The position numbers were made by a program, and so were the translations under genes. The notes beneath the pieces are model-generated. The model was not told the origin of the DNA. It searched no databases and worked only from the letters and a program-made list of their open reading frames with translations. 8,626 nt of DNA from Roseimaritima sp. (GTDB lineage Bacteria > Planctomycetota > Planctomycetia > Pirellulales > Pirellulaceae), in NCBI GenBank assembly GCA_007124075.1, contig SLFV01000377.1:1-8626 (forward strand), written 5' to 3'. This document shows, piece after piece, positions 5,179 through 8,626 of the stretch. How positions within the stretch are numbered: the stretch's first letter is position 1; each line of letters starts with the position of its first letter.

Positions 5179-7131
5179 ATGCCTCCGCCAAAATACTCAG
5201 CTCGAACAGCGTTTCACACGTTAGGCATGGGAGGGATTGCGTCCATTCTGTGGAGGTATTTTCGCGAAAAGGCAATCGAGCAGCTCCGCAGCGTATGGTT
5301 TATCATTGTTTACCTTCTTATGTTCCAGATTTTTCTGCTGAACTTGCCCATCGTCTACGGTCTAACCATCGCTCTGGGAGTATCGTTGGTAATTGTTGGT
5401 TTGACCTTTTTCATGGAGGGCTTGCGTCTGGGCCTGATGCCTTTTGGCGAAACCATCGGGGCGATTCTGCCGCGGAATTCAAAACTGCCCACAATTCTGG
5501 GCTTTGCGTTTCTGCTTGGCGTAGGGGCCACGTTTGCGGAACCAGCAATTGCGGTGCTGAAAAAAGCAGGTGGGGGAGTACAGCCCGACGAGGCACCGTT
5601 GTTGTTCAGTCTACTGAACGATTTTTCGGGGCAGTTGGTCTTGGCTGTCGGTGTGGGAGTCGGCATTGCGGTGGCACTTGGCATCTTTCGATTTTTTCTC
5701 GGATGGTCACTCAAGGTGCTTGTTTTACCGTTGGTGACGCTCTTGCTGTGCTTAACCTTATACGCCTATACGGACCCATTGCTGGCACCCGTCATTGGAC
5801 TGGCCTGGGACTGCGGAGCGGTGACCACAGGACCGGTGACAGTACCACTGGTACTCGCCTTGGGGATTGGAGTTTGTCGCATTGTTGGCAGCGACAATTC
5901 TCAGGGCTCAGGCGGAGCGGATGCTGGTTTCGGCATCGTAACATTGGCTTCCCTGTTTCCAATTATTGCCGTTTTATTTCTCGCTTTGTACCACCAAGTG
6001 GCCAACGATTACTACGGGACACCAGGATACGTCGGGAGTGGGCAGCCCTCTCAAGTTCGTCAGGATCCTGCACCGCCAGAGTCGGACGAGATCGAAGCAG
6101 CGTTACACCCTGAGTTCTCTGAGGAGGAGTTTCAAGCCTATCTCAGAGACCATAAACCGCCCGGTGATCCACGTGGATACGAGGCCCGTTACGTTGGTGG
6201 AGAAGCGGTCCTGGTCGATGGAAAAATTATTCACCGGGATGCTCAAATCGTCTGGCATAAGGTACAGCAATTGGGCCTCATCGAGAATTTCGTGCTCAGT
6301 CAAACAGAAAGGCCCTGGGATAACAGCCTGGAGTTGATTCAGGAACTGCTGGGGGCACTGCGAGTATCCGCGCAGGCCATCGTGCCACTGTGCGTGTTCA
6401 TGTTTTTGACGCTGCTGGTGATTTTGAAGGAAAAGCTGAGAAAGGCGGACGAAATTGCTCTGGGAGTTACATTTTCACTTATTGGGATGGCGTTTTTCAG
6501 CCTGGGGCTGACCATGGGCTTGACGCCCCTGGGGACTCAGCTCGGTAGCAATATACCGGTCACTTTTGCGGCAATTGTCCCGTGGGGTGGATCAACCACT
6601 GTTCCGGCGGTGTTTGATAATCCGGTCACGGGAAAGATCGTCACGATGCTGTTCGCCTTTTTCTTAGGCTACGGTGCGACGCTGGCCGAACCTGCCTTAA
6701 ATGCGATGGGCGAAACCGTGGAGGAAGTGACGGTCGGTGTCTTTAAGAAGCGACTTCTAATGCAGGTTGTGGCGGTTGGCGTTGGCATGGGAATTGCGAT
6801 GGGTGTGGCTCAAATGGCTTTCGAGTCTTTGGATCTAGCCATGCTGCTGGTGCCGCCTTATCTCCTGCTGTTATTGCTGACCCTCGTTTCATCCGAAGAG
6901 TTTGTGAATTTTGCATGGGACGGGGCAGGCGTCACCACAGGTCCGATCACCGTACCCCTGGTTTTGGCGATGGGTCTGGGCATTGGCGCTAATGTTCCCG
7001 GAGTCATCGACGGATTCGGAATTCTCGCCCTTGCGTCGGTCGGCCCCATTCTGACGGTTTTACTCGTGGGACTTGTCGTCAGCCGTTCGCGAAGAGAGGA
7101 ACTGAGCGCAGTTGCCGATGAAATCGTTTAA
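5179..7131 (+). CDS. DUF1538 integral membrane protein, two internal repeats
   Basis: This 650-residue protein starts at the first ATG after an in-frame TAA at 5164; no clear Shine-Dalgarno sequence is visible. Two homologous membrane halves (about 38-271 and 396-636) share blocks in the same order: EGLRLGLMPFGETIG (80-94) with LGLTMGLTPLGTQLG (442-456), LLGVGATFAEPAIAVL (112-127) with FLGYGATLAEPALNAM (495-510), AWDCGAVTTGPVTVPLVLA (209-227) with AWDGAGVTTGPITVPLVLA (579-597), and GFGIVTLAS (250-258) with GFGILALAS (612-620). Each half has about six or seven hydrophobic segments, and the AEPA and TTGP blocks could be re-entrant or substrate-facing. A hydrophilic insert (about 272-390) separates them, with an acidic start (ESDEIEAALHPEFSEEEF). 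DUF1538 is an uncharacterised membrane family; a transporter or channel role is inferred from the duplicated architecture. It overlaps the downstream triple-PII gene by 14 bases, implying coupled expression and a functional partnership. Confidence 0.9.
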   Translation: MPPPKYSARTAFHTLGMGGIASILWRYFREKAIEQLRSVWFIIVYLLMFQIFLLNLPIVYGLTIALGVSLVIVGLTFFMEGLRLGLMPFGETIGAILPRNSKLPTILGFAFLLGVGATFAEPAIAVLKKAGGGVQPDEAPLLFSLLNDFSGQLVLAVGVGVGIAVALGIFRFFLGWSLKVLVLPLVTLLLCLTLYAYTDPLLAPVIGLAWDCGAVTTGPVTVPLVLALGIGVCRIVGSDNSQGSGGADAGFGIVTLASLFPIIAVLFLALYHQVANDYYGTPGYVGSGQPSQVRQDPAPPESDEIEAALHPEFSEEEFQAYLRDHKPPGDPRGYEARYVGGEAVLVDGKIIHRDAQIVWHKVQQLGLIENFVLSQTERPWDNSLELIQELLGALRVSAQAIVPLCVFMFLTLLVILKEKLRKADEIALGVTFSLIGMAFFSLGLTMGLTPLGTQLGSNIPVTFAAIVPWGGSTTVPAVFDNPVTGKIVTMLFAFFLGYGATLAEPALNAMGETVEEVTVGVFKKRLLMQVVAVGVGMGIAMGVAQMAFESLDLAMLLVPPYLLLLLLTLVSSEEFVNFAWDGAGVTTGPITVPLVLAMGLGIGANVPGVIDGFGILALASVGPILTVLLVGLVVSRSRREELSAVADEIV

Positions 7132-8275
7132 TGACTATTCCGGATACGAATTCGTTACCGCCATATTGCCCCGGCAAAGTGCCCGCACGGTGACCCAGGA
7201 AGTGCTCGGCAGTGGCGCTTGCAACGTGATGTCAGCCAGCGCCCGTGGAACCTTGATGCAGCAGTATTGGTACGAGGCATTCCTGCCAGCCATCTCGCCG
7301 GAACAGGAGATGTTGCATTTCATCGTTCCAGGACAAGACGTCGATCGGCTGATGGAACAGATTGTTATCGTGGGCAAACTGCAGCTCTACGGGGCTGGCT
7401 CCATTTTTTCCTCTCCCTGTGAACAGCTTGTATGTGCCGATGACTATCCACTGTGGACCACAGGCGAATATCAATTTGAATCAGTCTCGTTCGATATCAA
7501 GTTCAAGCGAGACCTGACCGCTCTGATCCATACAACAGATCGAGGGGCCGCCGATCCCATCGCACGAGCTGCTATTAAGGCCGGGGCACAAGGGGCGACC
7601 ATTAACTATGTGCGTGGATTTGGATTGCGTGACCGACTGGGATTGCTGCGAATTACCAAACAGCATGAGAAGGAATTGATTACGATCGTCGTTGATGAAT
7701 TTGACTTGGATGCAGTCTTTCAGGCCATGTCGCAAGTCGGACGTGTCGACCAACCGGGCCGCGGATTTATCTATCAGTTACCGGTTAGTAAAGGCCTGAC
7801 AAATCTCGCCAGCGTCTTCCAGGCCAAGAAGCATTCTGTCAGTATTCATCAACTGGTTCGTGCCGTGGATACTCTGAGCGGCGGAACCCACTGGCGCGCA
7901 AACCCGCTGCTGGTGCACGATCCGCGAGCCAATGAATTTGCCAGCAACAGCCGAGGCGTGGAGAAAAATCTGCAACTATTGAGAGTAGTTTCCCAGCGAA
8001 AAGACTCTGAGATGCTTCTCCATTTGTTTCTCGATCAAGGGATTTCCGGAGCCAGCATTAGCAACTGGCGATTCACCGATTCGCAGGTTTCTCTGTCGCC
8101 AGGCGGAATACGAATCAACCGGGAATTTGGATGTGTCAGTCTAGTCAGCACTCCCGCAAATGTCGCCAAGTTAGTTGATGTTTTTCGCGAGGCGGTCACA
8201 TCGCAAGAATTGAGGTTAACCTGTTGCTTCACCCACGGAGTTCCAATGGTCAAGACCTTCGCCCCCATTTACTGA
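7118..8275 (+). CDS. Triple PII-like domain protein, partner of the DUF1538 protein
   Basis: The start is the ATG at 7118, inside the end of the DUF1538 gene; an in-frame TTG at 7112 is possible. The 385 residues lack a signal peptide or membrane segment. Three PII-like units can be read. Unit 1 (about 10-105) has VTAILPRQSARTVTQEVLGS, then PEQEMLHFIVPGQDVDRLM, then GKLQLYGAGSIF (86-97). Unit 2 (about 130-225) is closest to PII, with AAIKAGAQGATINYVRGFGL (151-170; RGFG stands where the T-loop starts), KELITIVVDEFDLDAVFQAM (185-204), and GRVDQPGRGFIYQLPV (208-223). Unit 3 (about 284-380) is degenerate, with LLHLFLDQGISGASISNW (300-317) but no G.G.IF segment. The T-loops look short and lack the tyrosine uridylylation context of GlnB. 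PII proteins bind nucleotides and 2-oxoglutarate as homotrimers of about 112 residues, so one chain with three units probably forms an asymmetric pseudo-trimer. The operon context suggests it gates the DUF1538 protein. Ligand and mechanism are unknown. Confidence 0.75.
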   Translation: MKSFNDYSGYEFVTAILPRQSARTVTQEVLGSGACNVMSASARGTLMQQYWYEAFLPAISPEQEMLHFIVPGQDVDRLMEQIVIVGKLQLYGAGSIFSSPCEQLVCADDYPLWTTGEYQFESVSFDIKFKRDLTALIHTTDRGAADPIARAAIKAGAQGATINYVRGFGLRDRLGLLRITKQHEKELITIVVDEFDLDAVFQAMSQVGRVDQPGRGFIYQLPVSKGLTNLASVFQAKKHSVSIHQLVRAVDTLSGGTHWRANPLLVHDPRANEFASNSRGVEKNLQLLRVVSQRKDSEMLLHLFLDQGISGASISNWRFTDSQVSLSPGGIRINREFGCVSLVSTPANVAKLVDVFREAVTSQELRLTCCFTHGVPMVKTFAPIY

Positions 8276-8293
8276 GCAAGGAACCTGACAGAT

Positions 8294-8316
8294 CTTGCAT
8301 CGGTGAGGGATGCGAG
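8294..8316 (+). other. Hairpin after the PII-like gene
   Basis: CTTGCATC (8294-8301) pairs with GATGCGAG (8309-8316) as an eight-base stem with one G-T pair and a seven-base loop, 18 bases after the stop codon. No T-run follows, so it is not a standard intrinsic terminator. It could protect the 3' end of the operon transcript or be fortuitous. Confidence 0.3.
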
Positions 8317-8352
8317 TCCGCAATAACGAAATGTATTGGTTCAGCGCCAATT

Positions 8353-8510
8353 GACGGCTACATGGTGCCGACGGCTACATGATGCCATCGACGGCTACAT
8401 GATGCCATCCATCTTTTATGCAATCCATCGGCTACATGGTGCCATCCATCTTTTATGCAATCATCGGCTACATGGTGCCATCCATCTTTTATGCAATCCA
8501 TTTTTTATGC
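8353..8510. repeat. Degenerating tandem repeat, unit about 36 bp
   Basis: CGGCTACAT begins at 8355, 8372, 8392, 8429 and 8465, so the spacings are 17, 20, 37 and 36 bases. Each copy continues as GGTGCC or GATGCC. CATCTTTTATGCAATC occurs at 8410, 8447 and 8483, and a partial copy with an extended T-run lies at 8499-8510. The last full units are nearly identical, while the first two lack the TTTTATGCAATC half, so the array is built from two modules with unequal deletion or duplication. The GGCTACATGGTGCC core is an imperfect palindrome. No open frame runs through it. Confidence 0.85.
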
Positions 8511-8626
8511 ACGGCCTGTTGCCTGCCGGAATCGAATTGGCTTGCAACTCCTGGGCGATGACGTTCAATGCCCCACCTAAACGACCCATTGGCTGCGACC
8601 GGCGCGGAACGGTAGACAGCTATTCC
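8511..8626. other. Right-edge segment, no gene identified
   Basis: The last 116 bases carry no recognisable motif on either strand. On the minus strand a frame beginning at an ATG (8589-8587) reads MGRLGGALNVIAQELQANSI and then runs into the tandem repeat, where it soon stops. It has no ribosome binding site and no family I recognise. It could be the start of a tiny ORF, a gene remnant or chance. Confidence 0.3.

Noticed and set aside
5250..6113. A 287-codon plus-strand open frame within the DUF1538 gene
   Set aside because: It is a second frame of a clear membrane protein gene whose repeated motifs are all in the other frame. The translation is Arg/Ser/Cys-rich and unlike a protein family.
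8294..8316. Intrinsic terminator of the DUF1538/PII operon
   Set aside because: The stem is good but no T-run follows, so I list it only as a hairpin.
8353..8510. CRISPR array
   Set aside because: The stretches between CGGCTACAT copies are themselves copies of each other rather than unique spacers, the spacing is irregular (17-37 bases), and no cas gene is present.
1..8626. tRNA or rRNA genes
   Set aside because: No cloverleaf with the conserved T-loop pattern and no rRNA signature was seen on either strand.

Overview
The window most likely comes from a planctomycete of the Pirellulaceae (Rhodopirellula-like) group. The reasons are a secreted DUF1598 protein (a family known mainly from planctomycetes), a small exported protein ending in a tyrosine/glycine/histidine/tryptophan-rich motif that I recall from the same group, and a partial basic protein with a lysine/alanine/threonine tail of the kind common there. 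Family assignments were made by reading motifs by eye; no database search was possible.

Layout. A partial basic-tailed protein (1-512, minus) and a multi-spanning membrane protein of unknown function (706-1836, plus) diverge from a short shared upstream region. The membrane protein gene converges on a two-gene minus-strand unit across a hairpin with a T-run. That unit is a small exported protein (3645-4175) followed by a DUF1598 protein (1896-3617), with a possible promoter and a dyad just upstream. About 1 kb without an intact gene follows (4176-5178). It holds a hairpin-rich stretch that may be a structured RNA (roughly 4300-4600), a decayed DUF2442 gene, and two short tandem duplications, one of them dyad-like and about 110 bp upstream of the next operon.

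The most interesting part is the two-gene plus-strand operon at 5179-8275. The first gene encodes an internally duplicated DUF1538 integral membrane protein. The second overlaps it by 14 bases and encodes a 385-residue soluble protein that reads as three PII-like domains in one chain. Classical PII proteins are homotrimers of about 112 residues, so this looks like a covalent, asymmetric pseudo-trimer dedicated to one membrane partner. My working model is a transporter or channel gated by a metabolite-sensing PII-type protein. The substrate and the ligand cannot be read from the sequence.

The window ends in a decaying tandem repeat of about 36 bp (8353-8510) and about 115 bases in which no gene could be identified.
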